Source: Hyphomicrobiales bacterium
Lineage (GTDB): Bacteria > Pseudomonadota > Alphaproteobacteria > Rhizobiales > Rhizobiaceae
Reading direction: 5' to 3'
Assembly (NCBI GenBank): GCA_900466475.1
Contig: UBMI01000032.1
Span: forward strand, 62,001 to 126,000
Length of the DNA stretch: 64,000 nucleotides
Below, piece by piece: positions 63,211-64,000 of the stretch. The notes under the pieces were generated by a model. That model ran no database searches. It saw nothing but the letters and a program-made list of their open reading frames with translations, and was not told where the DNA came from. The translations under genes were made by a program, and so were the position numbers. How positions within the stretch are numbered: position 1 is the first letter of the stretch; the number at the start of each line of letters is the position of its first letter.

Positions 63211-64000
63211 ATGACTATGAGCAATGCTTCGCATGACAACCAGACAATGGATCCCGCCCTTCTTGCCAAATTGACCGGCGGTCTCGGCGACAGGGGCAGG
63301 GTTGCCAAGCTCTGCAGTTCCTTCGGCGACATATACAGCGAATTCTTTCCCGACGTGCTGAAAAGCGAAACCGGTCTCGATGTGACAGTCGGCTATCTTG
63401 GCTGCGAGATCGGCTACAAGAATCACCTGATCGACGATCTCAGCACCAACATGACGCTCGTCGATGCGACGCTGCGCAATTGGTCGCAGAACATCACCAT
63501 CGGCTGCGGCAACGGTTTCATCATCACCCTGATGGAGCATCTGCTTGGGGCCACTGCCGAAACGATCGAGGAGCCGGCCGACCGGCTTCTCTCCATTATC
63601 GAACTCGATCTCGCCGGCATGGTGTTCGACAAGATCTCCAAGGTGCTGCGTTCGGCCGTGAATGCGCCGGGCGGATTCGAGCCCAGCCTCTCGGCGCCCT
63701 TCGCGCATGAGGCCCGTGTGCGTCCGCCGGAAGATCGCACCGACGAATTTGCCGCTGCGATCAACATGTCGATCACGCTTGCCGGCATCGTTTCCGAAAT
63801 CAGCCTGATCGTACCGCAGACGGCGCTGCTCAAGACGACGGTTTCGGCCCCGAAGCCGAAGAAGCAGCCCAGCAAATCGCCCGAGTTCACCGAGCAGATC
63901 GGCGACCAGGTTCGCCGCTCGCAGGTCACCCTCGAAGCGAAGATCCATCTCCAGGATCTGACATTGCGGACGATTTCCAAGCTGATGGCGGGCGATGTCA
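63211..64000 (+). CDS. fliM: Flagellar motor switch protein FliM, N-terminal part (3' end outside window)
   Basis: The frame starts at ATG 63211, directly after the motA stop, and is open to the window edge (263 codons seen). It shows the FliM middle domain with GSSFGDIYSEFF-like, SILELDLAGMVFDKISKVLR-like and ISLIVPQTALLKT-like segments, and the beginning of the C-terminal SpoA domain (VTLEAKIHLQDLTLRTISKL). The N-terminal CheY-binding peptide seen in enterics (EIDALL) is replaced by MDPALLAKL. FliM forms the switch with FliG and FliN, which are expected beyond the right edge. Confidence 0.88.
   Translation, partial: MTMSNASHDNQTMDPALLAKLTGGLGDRGRVAKLCSSFGDIYSEFFPDVLKSETGLDVTVGYLGCEIGYKNHLIDDLSTNMTLVDATLRNWSQNITIGCGNGFIITLMEHLLGATAETIEEPADRLLSIIELDLAGMVFDKISKVLRSAVNAPGGFEPSLSAPFAHEARVRPPEDRTDEFAAAINMSITLAGIVSEISLIVPQTALLKTTVSAPKPKKQPSKSPEFTEQIGDQVRRSQVTLEAKIHLQDLTLRTISKLMAGDV

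Noticed and set aside
62296..63948. 550-codon open frame on the minus strand
   Set aside because: Antisense to motA and fliM, both secure by motif.

Overview
The window is high-GC chromosomal DNA from an alphaproteobacterium of the order Hyphomicrobiales, almost certainly Rhizobiaceae (Rhizobium or a close relative). The main evidence is gene content. The flagellar genes include the rhizobial motility set motC, motE, fliK (formerly motD), rem, flbT and flaF, with several tandem flagellins. The carbon genes are an alpha-glucoside uptake operon of the Sinorhizobium agl type next to zwf-pgl-edd of the Entner-Doudoroff pathway. No rRNA, tRNA, insertion sequence, prophage or CRISPR array is visible, and the region reads as core chromosome.

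Left part (1-9.7 kb): the 3' end of isocitrate lyase (aceA) with a small partner gene, a LuxR-type and a LysR-type regulator, two methyl-accepting chemotaxis proteins, a 47-residue membrane protein and a flavoprotein of the HI0933 family. Middle part (9.8-29 kb): a PuuA/PuuB-like pair (glutamine-synthetase-like ligase and FAD oxidase), then zwf-pgl-edd, a PilZ-like small protein, the aglEFGAK operon with divergent aglR and twin operator-like palindromes, folD, and two surface-polysaccharide genes (a Wzz-like chain-length protein and a WecG/TagA glycosyltransferase).

Right part (29.3-64 kb): one nearly continuous flagellar region, mostly on the minus strand. In transcription order from the right edge: motA and the start of fliM (plus strand); flgF-fliI and an unnamed envelope protein; the long flgB-flgC-fliE-flgG-flgA-flgI-motE-flgH-fliL-fliP operon of ATGA-overlapping genes; a plus-strand O-GlcNAc-transferase-like (GT41) gene; four flagellin genes, three of them followed by clear terminators; a FliH-like gene with motB-motC-fliK and a secreted lytic transglycosylase; rem; and flgE-flgK-flgL-flaF-flbT-flgD-fliQ-flhA-fliR with a FliJ-like, a rod-binding (FlgJ N-terminal), a FlgN-like and a FliL-like protein at the end.

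The points most worth following are the GT41 glycosyltransferase beside the flagellins, a shared leader (two boxes and a hairpin at the ribosome binding site) in the main flagellin genes that could be the target of the nearby FlbT, a candidate unannotated FliH and a second FliL-like protein, Rem with Glu in place of the phospho-accepting Asp, and dyads upstream of rem. All functions are inferred by reading the sequence; no database search was run.
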